DNA of 64,000 bases from Pleomorphomonas sp. NRK KF1 (GCF_023721755.1 NZ_JAMDLH010000001.1:868001-932000); one strand, 5' to 3'. Positions 30,320 through 39,255 are shown, counted from the stretch's first letter. Translations and numbers: made by a program. The notes: generated by a model from the sequence alone, not told the origin.

Positions 30320-31029
30320 CAGCTTTTCCCTGAGAACCGTGCGCCGACGCGCGAAATGCCGAAGGCAAGACTGTTGATGACCAAGGTGAGACTCATGAGG
30401 ACAACGCCCAGCGCCATGGCCAGCGGCAGATCTCCCTTGGATGTCTCGAGGGCGATCGAGGTCGTCATGGTGCGGGTAAAGCCGGCAATGTTGCCGCCGA
30501 CGATCAGAATGGCGCCAACCTCGGCACTGGCCCGGCCGAGCCCGGCGAGCAGCGTCGTCACCAACGAGAACCGAGCGTCCCACAACAGCGTCGGAATGGA
30601 GCGCAGCCGACCGGCGCCAAGGGACGTCATGTGGTCTTGATACTCGGTCCAGAGATCCTCGATCGTCTGCCGGGTCAGCGCGACAATGATGGGCAAAACC
30701 AGCACGAACTGGGCGATCATCATCGCCTTGGGCGTAAAGAGCAGTCCCAGATCTCCGAGCGGCCCTGAGCGCGAAAGAAGCAGGAAGATGGCAAGACCGG
30801 CAACGACGGGGGGGAACCCCATCATGGTGTTCACCAGCACGATGATGACAGTGCGCCCAGGAAAGCGGACCAGAGCCAAGCCGGCGCCCAAGGGCAATCC
30901 GACGAGCCCGGCGCACGTGACGGCGGTAATCGTAACCTGAAGCGACAGGAGAATGATGCCCAAGAAGTTTCCGCCATCGCCGGTAAGCAATGACAAAATC
31001 GAAGAAATGGGTATCGCGTCCTGCTGCAT
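30319..31029 (-). CDS. tupB: tungstate ABC transporter permease TupB
   Basis: A 236-residue inner-membrane permease with five to six helices. The EAA loop for ATPase contact is in YQDHMTSLGAGRLRSIPTLL, and ASAEVGAILIVGGNIAGFTR is the conserved TupB segment. It is the first cistron of tupBCA, 450 bp from the upstream regulator. The ATG at 31029 is preceded by GTGGAATAACGC; the upstream DNA is notably AT-rich, suggesting the operon promoter. Confidence 0.92.
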   Translation of the reverse strand: MQQDAIPISSILSLLTGDGGNFLGIILLSLQVTITAVTCAGLVGLPLGAGLALVRFPGRTVIIVLVNTMMGFPPVVAGLAIFLLLSRSGPLGDLGLLFTPKAMMIAQFVLVLPIIVALTRQTIEDLWTEYQDHMTSLGAGRLRSIPTLLWDARFSLVTTLLAGLGRASAEVGAILIVGGNIAGFTRTMTTSIALETSKGDLPLAMALGVVLMSLTLVINSLAFGISRVGARFSGKS

Positions 31030-31481
31030 GCGTTATTCCACGTATATCTCTAGAAAAACAGAGTTTTATTCCAGAGAAGGAAGCCCGACAGGATGTTCAT
31101 CACCATATTCTGTCAGTTTAGGAACATGGACTTTTGGACAATACCAGCCAGAGCATGTCCGTCTTCTAACGGAGTTCGGTAAATTACAACGTTTTGGACG
31201 AGATCGAGCGCAGCCATCCTCCTGCAGCGCTCCTGTTCGGCAGGATGCTCCTCCTGATCCGGCCGTTATACCCGCGCCTCGCCCCCATTTATCTTGGCGT
31301 CTGGGGAAAGGCTGTCACCTAGGCGACAAGTCGGAGCCGGTAAGTTTTCTTCCCGAGTCCGGTATTTTGTTGGGAGAAGCTCATCGCGACGACGCCGGTG
31401 ATCGCGTGCGGACCACAGGTATCCATCTTCGAAAGCGCGGCGGCGCTTGCCCGGGCTTTCAAATCACGGCGTCATCGGCGG
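31030..31481 (-). promoter_or_regulatory. 452-bp intergenic region upstream of tupBCA
   Basis: No gene seen. The 80 bp nearest tupB are AT-rich with a plausible -10 (GATATA on the minus strand) and short CTCT/AGAG inverted repeats around TCTAGA. At 31314-31327 there is a near-perfect palindrome GTCACCTAGGCGAC (one mismatch per arm). The AOR-type ATTATGT/ACATAAT palindrome is not visible here. A promoter is likely; the operator is uncertain. Confidence 0.4.
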
Positions 31482-33206
31482 TCACGCCGCACGCGCCAGC
31501 TCTGCCCGAAGACGCTCGATATCGCAGACCACGAGACTGCGCGGCGTTGGGCGGAGAACATCGTTCGATCGCGTGAGTTCGGCGAGAATCGTCGAGACGG
31601 ACTGACGCGCCGCCCCTATGGCCGCTGCGAGCTCATCGCCGGTCGGGGCCGGATCGATGAGGGTTCCGGTCGAGGCCTCTCGGCCATCGCGTTCGGCAAG
31701 CGAGCATATATGCCGAATGACCCGGTAGCGCACGCTCCGGAAAGCCATGTCGCCAACCATCGACAACGATCGGCCGAGAAGCGTTTCGATGACGGACAGC
31801 ACACACCGACCGAACTCGGGATAGTCGCGAACCAGCCTTTGAAACAGCGCGCGCGGAACCAAGGCCGCGTCACCCTCGGTGGTGACTTCCACCGCGAGGT
31901 CCGCCCGAAGCGGCAGCGCGTCGCCGCAGCCAAGCGTGAACAGGGTCAGCTCCCGTCCCTCGTGCGAGGCAAAACAGCGGTAACGACCGGAAGCGACAAT
32001 CAGAATGGCCTCTCCACAGTCGTCCATCAGGTCGGCGCCATAGATGAGTTGGCCGACCGTCATCCGACGAAACTTGAGTGCCGCGCGGTTCTGGATCTTC
32101 TCCAGCGCGAGATGCGGCCGCATCTCCTGGCCATCCGCCTCGACATCGGACGTCGCGTCCGAACTGCGCCTGCCCGATCGAGCCGGTCTGCGCGGCAACT
32201 GCAAACGCGCGAAGAACTCCTCTCCGTCGGCCGAGCGAAGTCTGCACTCACCGGCCACCGCCGTCTGTTCGGCGACATCGTAACCGGCGGCGAACAGATG
32301 CTGGAACCGAGCGCGCCCAACGGCCGACCAATCGTGCCCCAGAAGCTCCAGCGCCGCGCGATTGGCGCCGATCAGGCGATCCTCGTCAAAGGCCAGCACC
32401 CCGTCTCGCGGTCCTCCGAACAGATACTGGCTGGAATGAAAGCGTAGTTGCGCGTGCCCGTGAAAACGCAAGTCGAACAAGCGACGTTCGATCTCGATCA
32501 CGGCGCGTCTGAGCAAGGGCAGCAGATGGTCGTGGGCCATGGTGCAGGAGGTCGATACATCGAGAACGCCGGCCAGCAGGCCAGATGGGTCGAGGATCGG
32601 CACCGCCGAGCAGCTTAGGGACGTGTTGAGGCAGAAAAGATGCTCGGCGCCAATGATCGACAGGCCAACCATCTCCAGCGCCACGGTACCGATGGCATTG
32701 GTTCCGATGGCGTTCTCGGACCAGTCGACCCCTTCGTTGAGGCCCAGCCGATCGGCATCGTCGGAGAAACCGCCCTCGCCCAGTCTGTTCAACACGATAC
32801 CGGTGGGATCGGTCAGGATCACGACGCCGCCCAACGCGCTCAGCTCGCTGGCGAGCGAAGCCATCTCTTCCAGCGAGGACGCGATCAGATCGGCGTTGCG
32901 CTCCTTGAGGCTTCTCAACCCAGCGTCTTCCAGTCTGTCGCGTTGCCGAGCCAGGGTCGGGGACGCGAAACCGAACCGACTGCTCCGCTGCCAAGACCGA
33001 ACGAGGGGCGTCGGCACGCCGTCGGGCACCGTGCCAGTGGAAAGGAAACGCGACCGCACCGCCAGAATATCGCCGTGATGCATCGAACGACAGCCTCCGC
33101 GCGCCAAGCTCTGTGGTCTTGGCGAGGACGAACACCGCTCGCAATCGGAGCCGGCTCCGGTCGTCGACCGGCAGTTCACGACGTCGTTCTTGATTGGCAG
33201 ATTCAT
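31482..33206 (-). CDS. GAF-PAS-cNMP-Crp fused transcriptional regulator
   Basis: A 574-residue regulator. Residues about 60-240 match the sensor half of AcoR-type sigma-54 activators (VRSWQRS, then GLNEGVDWSENAIGTNAIGT). About 250-345 is PAS-like (GVLAFDEDRLIGANRAALEL). The AAA+ domain expected next is absent. Instead about 365-480 is a cyclic-nucleotide-type beta-roll and about 500-574 a Crp winged helix (TGDELAAAIGAARQSVSTIL). The N-terminus holds four Cys at 12, 22, 25 and 39 (C-x9-C-x2-C-x13-C) that could bind a metal or cluster. The start at 33206 is supported by GGAGG 8 bp upstream. It lies between moeA (24 bp) and tup, so it probably controls this island; the ligand is unknown. Confidence 0.85.
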   Translation of the reverse strand: MNLPIKNDVVNCRSTTGAGSDCERCSSSPRPQSLARGGCRSMHHGDILAVRSRFLSTGTVPDGVPTPLVRSWQRSSRFGFASPTLARQRDRLEDAGLRSLKERNADLIASSLEEMASLASELSALGGVVILTDPTGIVLNRLGEGGFSDDADRLGLNEGVDWSENAIGTNAIGTVALEMVGLSIIGAEHLFCLNTSLSCSAVPILDPSGLLAGVLDVSTSCTMAHDHLLPLLRRAVIEIERRLFDLRFHGHAQLRFHSSQYLFGGPRDGVLAFDEDRLIGANRAALELLGHDWSAVGRARFQHLFAAGYDVAEQTAVAGECRLRSADGEEFFARLQLPRRPARSGRRSSDATSDVEADGQEMRPHLALEKIQNRAALKFRRMTVGQLIYGADLMDDCGEAILIVASGRYRCFASHEGRELTLFTLGCGDALPLRADLAVEVTTEGDAALVPRALFQRLVRDYPEFGRCVLSVIETLLGRSLSMVGDMAFRSVRYRVIRHICSLAERDGREASTGTLIDPAPTGDELAAAIGAARQSVSTILAELTRSNDVLRPTPRSLVVCDIERLRAELARAA

Positions 33207-33230
33207 CGGGCCAACCTCCGCGGGTCACCG

Positions 33231-34484
33231 TCAGGTGAGCTGGTTGTAGGCATAATAGGAAACCGGATCGCCCATCCGGACGGCCGTGCAGGCCTCGGAC
33301 AGCTCGACCATCCCGTCCGTCCGGGTCAGCGACGTGAGAACACCGGCGCCGTCGACCGGATACTTCATCGCCACCGCACCCCCATCCGAGCGTTCGAGGG
33401 ACACGCGGACATACTCCCTCCGGCCGGCTTTCTTCTTGTAGTCAAAGCCGGAAAGCACGGTCATGGCGACGAGCGGCGCGGGCCTTCCGCCCGCCAGAAC
33501 GGTCACCAACGGCCGGAGCACATGCGCGAAGGTGACGAAAACCGCGACCGGGTTGCCGGGAAGGCCCACCAGCGGCGTGCCGTTGATGATGCCCATGGCC
33601 AACGGGCGCCCCGGCTTGATCCCGAGACGCCAGAAAACCATAGAGCCGTTGGCGGCGATCGCGGCCCGCACATGGTCCTCTTCGCCGGTGGAGACGCCAC
33701 CCGACGTCACGATGAGATCGTATGATCGCGCGGCCGCATCGAGACGTTCGGCCGTGACGCTGCGATCGTCGGGCAGAATGCCGAGATCGGTCACATCGCA
33801 TCCGGCACGCCTGAGCATGACCTGCAGGGAAAAGCGATTGGAATCGTAGATCGCCGCCGCGCCGAGCGCCTGCCCCGGATTGCGCAACTCGTCACCAGTC
33901 GAGAACACGGCGACGCGCGGCCTGCGGCGAACCTCAACCGAGGTAACGCCGAGTGCGGCGAGCAGCGCAATGTCGCGTGGTTCGAGGCGGCGACCGGCCG
34001 GCGCGGCCACGCTTCCCCGGGCGATATCCTCCCCTCGCGGGCGGCAGTTGGCGCCTTTGCGGAGCCCTGGCGGCAACTGGACGCTGCCGTCGTCGCCGAC
34101 GGTCACGTCTTCCTGCATGAAGACGGTATCGGTCCCCTGTGGCATGGGGGCGCCGGTGAAGATACGAGCCGTCGTTTTCCGGGCAACGGCATCGAGCGCC
34201 GCCTGACCCGCCGCCACCCTGGCGCCAACCGGCAACACGGTGGGCCCATCGGCGGCAAGATCGGCGTAAGCAACGGCGTAGCCGTCGACCGCCGAATTGT
34301 CGAACACCGGCAGGTCGATCGAGGCGATCAGGTCGGCAGCGAGAAAACGACCGTCGGCGTCGGTCAGGCCGACCCTTTCAGTCTCGGTGACCGGCGGAAC
34401 CCTGGCGGCGATCAACGCCAGCGCATCTTCGACCGGCATCAGATCGCCCCCGAATGCGAAGGCGTCCGAACTCAACTGCACCAT
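33231..34484 (-). CDS. moeA: molybdopterin molybdenumtransferase MoeA
   Basis: A 417-residue MoeA that inserts Mo or W into adenylylated pyranopterin. Motifs: PVFDNSAVDGYAV, RIFTGAPMPQGTD and the MoCF domain TSGGVSTGEEDHV, then GLPGNPVAVFVTF. Start ATG 34484 follows GGAGG with 7-bp spacing; the upstream open frame is discarded. It lies 31 bp after the Fe-S gene and 24 bp before the regulator. In archaea and tungsten users a dedicated MoeA paralogue is thought to handle tungstate; here the context suggests a tungsten-specific copy (inference). Confidence 0.94.
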   Translation of the reverse strand: MVQLSSDAFAFGGDLMPVEDALALIAARVPPVTETERVGLTDADGRFLAADLIASIDLPVFDNSAVDGYAVAYADLAADGPTVLPVGARVAAGQAALDAVARKTTARIFTGAPMPQGTDTVFMQEDVTVGDDGSVQLPPGLRKGANCRPRGEDIARGSVAAPAGRRLEPRDIALLAALGVTSVEVRRRPRVAVFSTGDELRNPGQALGAAAIYDSNRFSLQVMLRRAGCDVTDLGILPDDRSVTAERLDAAARSYDLIVTSGGVSTGEEDHVRAAIAANGSMVFWRLGIKPGRPLAMGIINGTPLVGLPGNPVAVFVTFAHVLRPLVTVLAGGRPAPLVAMTVLSGFDYKKKAGRREYVRVSLERSDGGAVAMKYPVDGAGVLTSLTRTDGMVELSEACTAVRMGDPVSYYAYNQLT

Positions 34485-34515
34485 GACCCAGCCTCCAGTC
34501 TCCGCCGTCGTTCCA

Positions 34516-36012
34516 TCACGAACCGCCGCCTGACTTTGCCCGACAACCGGCCTCTCCGGCAACGCGCCCGTCATCTTCGGCACGATAGGCCTGAGCCAGC
34601 AGTTCGACGGGATGAGACACCGGTTTTTCCTGCATTTGGGTGAACTGCATTCGACAGGCCAGACATTCCGTAACGATCCGGTCCGGCGCTGCTTCCCCTA
34701 TCCGATCGACCAGACCGCGCCCCATGGCCAGCGAAGCGGCGTGGAAGTCCGTCTTGAACCCCATGATGCCACCAAGTCCGCAGCAGTCCATCGGCTGCCC
34801 TACCGGCGATAAGTCGGCCTGCGGCGCCTTTTCGAGAAGTCGCAGCCACGGGCGGCCCATGTTCTGCTCCCGGAGATGGCAGGGCGCAAAATAGGCGAGC
34901 TTCTGAGGCGAATCCATCGGCGGCAAACGCAGGGCGCCCTCGCGATCGAGGATGCCGAGATACTCGCCGAGCTCGAAGACATGCGCAGCGACCTTGATCC
35001 GCTGGAAGGCGTCCCGGCCGGCAAAATAGCCCACGTCCCCGCGATCCGCCTCCGCGTGCAGGCCGAGATTGTAGTTGATCACCCAAGGCGCCAGAAACTC
35101 GGAGGCGACGCTGCTGGTTCGGCCGGACGGACCGGACACTTCGGCGGTGAGCACCTCGGCGATGTCCCCCGTATCGCCGCCGCATTCAACCGCCAACGCC
35201 CGAATACGGTCGCGATAGGCCGGCGAGAACTGAGCGTCGCGGGCCAGCACCGACTTGAACATGAACGAACACGTCGGGCAGGCTGTCACGATGTCGTAGC
35301 CGTCTTCCACGCATTGCTGGAGGATCGGCAGGTTGGCCGCGACAAGATCGAGGGTGAAAGGCTTGTCGCCTTCCAGATAGGTCGGCATGCCGCAGCATTT
35401 CTGGTCCGGCACGTAGACCGTGACGCCGTTTTTCTCCAGCACCTCGATGGTCGCCTTGGCGACCTCGGGAAACATGTAGCGGGCGGTGCAGCCGACGAAA
35501 TAGGCGACCTTGCGCCCCTCGGCCTGCGTCGGGCGATCAAGACCGCGCCGGGCGACCCACCGTGCCAGACGGTCACGCGGAAACGACGGCATCTTGCGAT
35601 CCGGATGAACGCCGACGACCCGTCGGGCAAGCCGCCCAAGCAGCGGGTTCTTCATCACCGCGTCGACCAACGAGGGAAAGGTGCCGCACAACCGGCCAAC
35701 CAACTGGACGTTTTCGATGAAGCGGGTGGCGAGCGGCAAGCCATCCCGTTCCACGAAGGCGTCCTTGGCCTTGCGGATATCGCTTTGAACGGGGCGGCAC
35801 GGACACTGCCCGCAGGCGTTGCAGAGATCGACGAGTTCGGCCAGATCCTGCCCCGACACCGGCCTGCCGCCCGACTTGGCCCTGTCGGCGAGATGGAACA
35901 GGCGCGGGAAATACTGGCACGGCGCGTCTTCCATCAGCTCGCGGCACTGCTCGCAGTTGACGCAAGTCGTCATGACGGTGCGCGCCAGAAGCTCCGGCTT
36001 GTCGAAGCTCAT
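34516..36012 (-). CDS. HdrD/GlcF-like iron-sulfur protein, predicted redox partner of the aldehyde oxidoreductase
   Basis: A 498-residue protein with two N-terminal [4Fe-4S] motif regions (CVNCEQCRELMEDAPC and CNACGQCPCRP), the second with atypical spacing. Two C-terminal CCG domains follow (DQKCCGMPTYLEGD near 205 and MDCCGLGGIMGFK near 425), each with upstream Cys pairs. This is the heterodisulfide-reductase D / glycolate-oxidase F / LUD-associated pattern, which passes electrons to quinones or thiols. Its start overlaps the MoaD-like gene (ATGA) and it is flanked by cofactor genes, so electron transfer from the tungsten enzyme is the likely job. Known bacterial AOR operons (Aromatoleum) instead use a ferredoxin-like AorA and a flavoprotein AorC. 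Confidence 0.85.
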   Translation of the reverse strand: MSFDKPELLARTVMTTCVNCEQCRELMEDAPCQYFPRLFHLADRAKSGGRPVSGQDLAELVDLCNACGQCPCRPVQSDIRKAKDAFVERDGLPLATRFIENVQLVGRLCGTFPSLVDAVMKNPLLGRLARRVVGVHPDRKMPSFPRDRLARWVARRGLDRPTQAEGRKVAYFVGCTARYMFPEVAKATIEVLEKNGVTVYVPDQKCCGMPTYLEGDKPFTLDLVAANLPILQQCVEDGYDIVTACPTCSFMFKSVLARDAQFSPAYRDRIRALAVECGGDTGDIAEVLTAEVSGPSGRTSSVASEFLAPWVINYNLGLHAEADRGDVGYFAGRDAFQRIKVAAHVFELGEYLGILDREGALRLPPMDSPQKLAYFAPCHLREQNMGRPWLRLLEKAPQADLSPVGQPMDCCGLGGIMGFKTDFHAASLAMGRGLVDRIGEAAPDRIVTECLACRMQFTQMQEKPVSHPVELLAQAYRAEDDGRVAGEAGCRAKSGGGS

Positions 36013-36359
36013 TGCTCCCCGCCCTCCCCGCCGTCTTCGCTTTTTGCGAAGGACAGGCCGAAAGGCTGCGCCGGCTTCGTCTGACCATGAATGCCGAGCA
36101 GCAGACGGTGCGGCCCCGGAACCCCCGGCGGTACCAGCGCGACGCGATCTCCGGGATGAATGACGGCGTCCTCGATCGCGATGGCGGACCGGTTGACGAT
36201 GAACGATTCTACCCTGTCGCCGTCGATCGACAGGAAGCGCAGCAGTTCCTCGCCGGTCATGTCGACTTCGATTTCGAGGAAATGCGGAATCGACCAGCCG
36301 CGATCCATGAACAGCTGCCGCAGCCCCATGAAGGCTATGAGTTGGATCTCTCCGCCCAT
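36009..36359 (-). CDS. MoaD/ThiS-like beta-grasp protein with C-terminal extension
   Basis: A 116-residue small protein. Residues about 25-85 follow the ubiquitin-like sulfur-carrier pattern (SIPHFLEIEVDMTGEELLRF, then FIVNRSAIAIEDAVIHPGDR and VALVPPG). Where MoaD proteins end in GG, this one continues about 35 residues and ends in an acidic Gly/Glu-rich tail. The free diglycine needed for adenylation is therefore absent unless the tail is cut. It overlaps the Fe-S gene by 4 bp and follows the MoeB-like gene by 9 bp. A structural or tungsten-pterin role is possible. Confidence 0.7.
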   Translation of the reverse strand: MGGEIQLIAFMGLRQLFMDRGWSIPHFLEIEVDMTGEELLRFLSIDGDRVESFIVNRSAIAIEDAVIHPGDRVALVPPGVPGPHRLLLGIHGQTKPAQPFGLSFAKSEDGGEGGEQ

Positions 36360-36368
36360 GCGATCACC

Positions 36369-37136
36369 TCATGCTTGTCCGAAGACGGGGGACGCCGGAT
36401 TTCGGTAGTACTCGACGATGTCGAAACCCATGTCGCGGATGTCGACCATCAGCAACCGGCCGATCAGCGGCTGGCCGACGCCGGTGATCACCTTCAGCAC
36501 CTCGCAGGCGGCAAGCGTGCCGAGCACGCCGACGACGCTGCCGAGAATGCCGACCTCGGAACAGGTCAACGCGGCAGTATCCGGCTCTTTGGGCATCAAA
36601 CAACGCCAGCTCGGATTGGGTTGACCGTTCGCATCCGCCTCATAAGGCATGAGCGTCGTCAGCGAACCGTAGAACTCCAGCACGCCCGCCGTGACCAGCG
36701 GCTTGCGGCAGGCATAGGCGGTGTCGGCCATTATGAAGCGGGTCGGAAAGTTGTCGGTCCCGTCGACGACGATGTCATAAGCTCTTACCAGATCTTCGAT
36801 ATTGCCGGCGTCGAGACGAAAAGGATGAAGCTCCACATTGACGTGGGGGTTGATGGCGGCGATGCGCTCGCCCGCGCTCTCGACCTTCAGCTTGCCGACG
36901 TTCGCGGTGGTATGGATCACCTGGCGCTGCAGGTTGGAGAGACTGACCCTGTCGTCATCGACAAGACCGAGGGTACCGACTCCAGCGGCGGCGAGATACT
37001 CGATCACCGGTGAGCCGAGGCCGCCGGCGCCGACACACAGGACGCGCGCCGCCTTGAGCTTGTGTTGCCCCGGACCGCCGACGTCGCGGAGCAGGATGTG
37101 CCGGCTGTAGCGCTGGAGTTCCACATTCGAAAGCAA
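36369..37136 (-). CDS. MoeB/ThiF-family E1-like adenylyltransferase
   Basis: A 255-residue E1-like enzyme that adenylates the C-terminal Gly of MoaD-type carriers. Motifs: RYSRHILLRDVGGPGQ, nucleotide loop VGAGGLGSPV, metal-site DGTDNFPTRF and NLQRQ. The zinc CxxC pairs of classical MoeB are reduced (single Cys in WRCLMP and ALTCSEVG). It starts with TTG preceded by GGGAGGGCGACC. It lies downstream of the canonical moaD, with a strong hairpin in the 148-bp gap, and just upstream of the odd MoaD-like gene. Confidence 0.88.
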   Translation of the reverse strand: MLSNVELQRYSRHILLRDVGGPGQHKLKAARVLCVGAGGLGSPVIEYLAAAGVGTLGLVDDDRVSLSNLQRQVIHTTANVGKLKVESAGERIAAINPHVNVELHPFRLDAGNIEDLVRAYDIVVDGTDNFPTRFIMADTAYACRKPLVTAGVLEFYGSLTTLMPYEADANGQPNPSWRCLMPKEPDTAALTCSEVGILGSVVGVLGTLAACEVLKVITGVGQPLIGRLLMVDIRDMGFDIVEYYRNPASPVFGQA

Positions 37137-37173
37137 GGTCGCCCTCCCGTCATGCCGACTTCAAGAAACGGCT

Positions 37174-37200
37174 GAGGAGGCCCCTTGCCGGGGCCTCCTC
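37174..37200 (-). terminator. 11-bp GC hairpin between moaD and the MoeB-like gene
   Basis: GAGGAGGCCCC (37174-37184) and GGGGCCTCCTC (37190-37200) are exact complements around a 5-base loop, without a T-run. It sits inside the predicted AOR operon and may lower downstream expression or protect the AOR-moaD transcript. Confidence 0.55.
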
Positions 37201-37284
37201 CACGTTCGTTCCAGCTGCTCCAGCGAAAAGCACGCGTTGGGGGCGCAGGCTTCCCGACTAAAACGCCCCTAGGAGGAAACGAGC

Positions 37285-37509
37285 CTAGCCCCCTCCGAGG
37301 AGGGGAAAGAGCGCCAGAACGTCGCCTTCATCGAGCACGCGGTCGAGTTCGGCCGCGCGCCCGTGAATGAAGATCATGCCGATCAGGCCGTGGTCGATTT
37401 CAAGCTCCGTCGCCACGTCGGCGACGGTGGTTCCCGGCGGATACTCCCGCCGGGCCTCCTTGAAGCGGTTCTCGCGAAAGGTCGCGAAGAGCTTGACCGT
37501 GATCAACAT
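37285..37509 (-). CDS. MoaD-type sulfur-carrier protein
   Basis: A 74-residue beta-grasp protein starting MLITVKLFATFRENRFKEAR and ending DVLALFPLLGGG. The terminal Gly-Gly(-Gly) is what MoeB adenylates to form the thiocarboxylate that supplies the dithiolene sulfurs of pyranopterin. It starts 13 bp after the AOR stop, as is usual for MoaD genes attached to tungsten oxidoreductases. The ATG is preceded by GAGACAGTC. Confidence 0.9.
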   Translation of the reverse strand: MLITVKLFATFRENRFKEARREYPPGTTVADVATELEIDHGLIGMIFIHGRAAELDRVLDEGDVLALFPLLGGG

Positions 37510-37521
37510 GACTGTCTCGGC

Positions 37522-39255
37522 TCAGAAGTTCCAGAACGTCTCGAGTTCCTTCTGCTCCATGTCCCACTTCACGTTGTGCGGGGCGATGGCTTCGAGCTCG
37601 AAGAACTCCGGCAGACGGTCCTGCTCCGGGCCGATGCCGGCCGCCAGGTTGAACTCATGTTCCAGCTTGAGCACCGTCTTGCCGAGGCCGACGACGTCGT
37701 CCATCGTCAGCTTGGTGCCGAACCGGGCATTGAGCATGTCGACGGTGGCCGGCAAGCACTCGGCGATGTCCAGCGCCGGGAAGGCGATGAACAGGCAGAG
37801 GCCGGTGGAGTCGATGGCTGCCGTGGCGATCTGGAGGTTGCGCGACAGTTCGACCTGCCCCTCGTTGGACAGCGGATCGACCTTGCCGCCGACGTTGAGC
37901 ACGTTGGTGGCAACCGCATAGCCAGCCGTGTGGTCGGCACCCTGCGTCGTCGTGGCGTAGGTGACGCCGATACCCTTGACCGAGCGCGGGTCATAGGCCG
38001 GAATGGCCTGCCCCTTGACTACCGGCACGCGGGCGACGCCGTAGGTCTTGCCGACCATGGCCGTGCCCGCGCCGAGAATGCGACCGAGCGGCGTGGCCTT
38101 GCCGATCTCCTCGCGCAGCATGCGCAGCACTTCCGTACCGTCGCCGAACTTGAGGATGCCGGCCTCCATGGCGACGCCGAACATCACCGGCGTCTCGATG
38201 CTGTCGACGCCGAGATCGTCCATGACGTTGTCGCACTCGGCGATGAGGTCGAGATTGTCGATCAGGCAGTCGGCGCCGTAGGCCCAGATGGTCTCGTATT
38301 CGAAGCCGGACGTCAGGTACTTGCCGTCCTTGTCGTTGTAGACCTGCGAGCATTGGATCACGCAGCCGAGCGAGCAGCCGTGCGTCGGCTCACCGCCACG
38401 GGCGACGATGGTGTCGTACATGTGCTCGCCGGAGATCATGTCGTGGTGTTCGCACTGGCCCGACGTGAAGTTGCGGGTCGGCAGGCCGCCGATCTCGTGC
38501 AGGATGTTGACCAGCACCGCGGTGCCATAGGTCGGAAGGCCCTGGCCGGACACCGGATGGTCCTTGAGCGCCTTGGTGAACACCATGTTGGCGGCCTTGA
38601 AAGCGGCCGAGTCGACCAACGGAACCGGGCGAGTGCCCTCCTGGTCGATGGTAATGAACTTGACGCGCTTGGAGCCCATCACCGCGCCGAGACCGCCACG
38701 GCCGAAGCTGCGCAGCTTGCCTTCGGGATCGCGGGTCGAGATGTTGGAGATCAGCATCAGGTTCTCGCCGGCCGAACCGATGGTGATGACGCCCTTGTCT
38801 TCGCCATAGCGGCGCGCGACCGAGTCCAGGACGGCGAAGTTGTTCATGCCGACCGTCTCGGCTTCCGGCTCGATGACCGCGCCTTCGCTGCTGATGCGGA
38901 TCTGGTACCAGGTTTCCGTGGAAGCGGGCTGCCCCTCGATGATGATCGCCTTGATGTCCAGGCGCCCCAGCATGCGGCCGCAGGTGCCGCCGGCGTTGCT
39001 TTCCTTGATGGTACCGGTCAGCGGGCTCTTGGCGCCGGCCGACATGCGACCGGCATTGCCGGCAGCGGTGCCGGACAGCAGACCGGGGGCGAACACCAGC
39101 TTGTTGTTGGGGCCGAGCGGATGGCAGGTCGGCGGCACCTCGGCGGCAACGACCGTCGACGTCAGGGCGCGCCCACCGAGACCGGCCCAGGCCTCCGGAG
39201 CCTCATCGATGCGGACCGAGAGATCCGTCATGTTGATGCGAATGACTTTAGGCAT
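37522..39255 (-). CDS. tungsten-type aldehyde:ferredoxin oxidoreductase (AOR family)
   Basis: A 577-residue AOR-family enzyme, expected to oxidise aldehydes to acids (or reduce acids) at a bis-pyranopterin tungsten site in the cytoplasm. The N-domain has WAGLGGRALTS, LGPNNKLVFAPGLLSGT and SNAGGTCGRMLG (pterin and metal binding). The single [4Fe-4S] ligands are C294, C298 and C302 in HGCSLGCVIQC (spacing C-x3-C-x3-C) and the later Cys in DSTGLC. Start ATG 39255 follows GGAGGAAGAGCC. It heads the island operon moaD-moeB-like-moaD-like-HdrD-like-moeA-regulator. The closest role model is the bacterial aldehyde detoxification AOR of Aromatoleum/Thauera; the substrate is unknown. Confidence 0.93.
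   Translation of the reverse strand: MPKVIRINMTDLSVRIDEAPEAWAGLGGRALTSTVVAAEVPPTCHPLGPNNKLVFAPGLLSGTAAGNAGRMSAGAKSPLTGTIKESNAGGTCGRMLGRLDIKAIIIEGQPASTETWYQIRISSEGAVIEPEAETVGMNNFAVLDSVARRYGEDKGVITIGSAGENLMLISNISTRDPEGKLRSFGRGGLGAVMGSKRVKFITIDQEGTRPVPLVDSAAFKAANMVFTKALKDHPVSGQGLPTYGTAVLVNILHEIGGLPTRNFTSGQCEHHDMISGEHMYDTIVARGGEPTHGCSLGCVIQCSQVYNDKDGKYLTSGFEYETIWAYGADCLIDNLDLIAECDNVMDDLGVDSIETPVMFGVAMEAGILKFGDGTEVLRMLREEIGKATPLGRILGAGTAMVGKTYGVARVPVVKGQAIPAYDPRSVKGIGVTYATTTQGADHTAGYAVATNVLNVGGKVDPLSNEGQVELSRNLQIATAAIDSTGLCLFIAFPALDIAECLPATVDMLNARFGTKLTMDDVVGLGKTVLKLEHEFNLAAGIGPEQDRLPEFFELEAIAPHNVKWDMEQKELETFWNF

Noticed and set aside
31030-31481. Molybdenum-cofactor riboswitch upstream of tup
   Set aside because: I looked for the conserved Moco RNA hairpins on both strands and could not recognise them; only short palindromes are visible.
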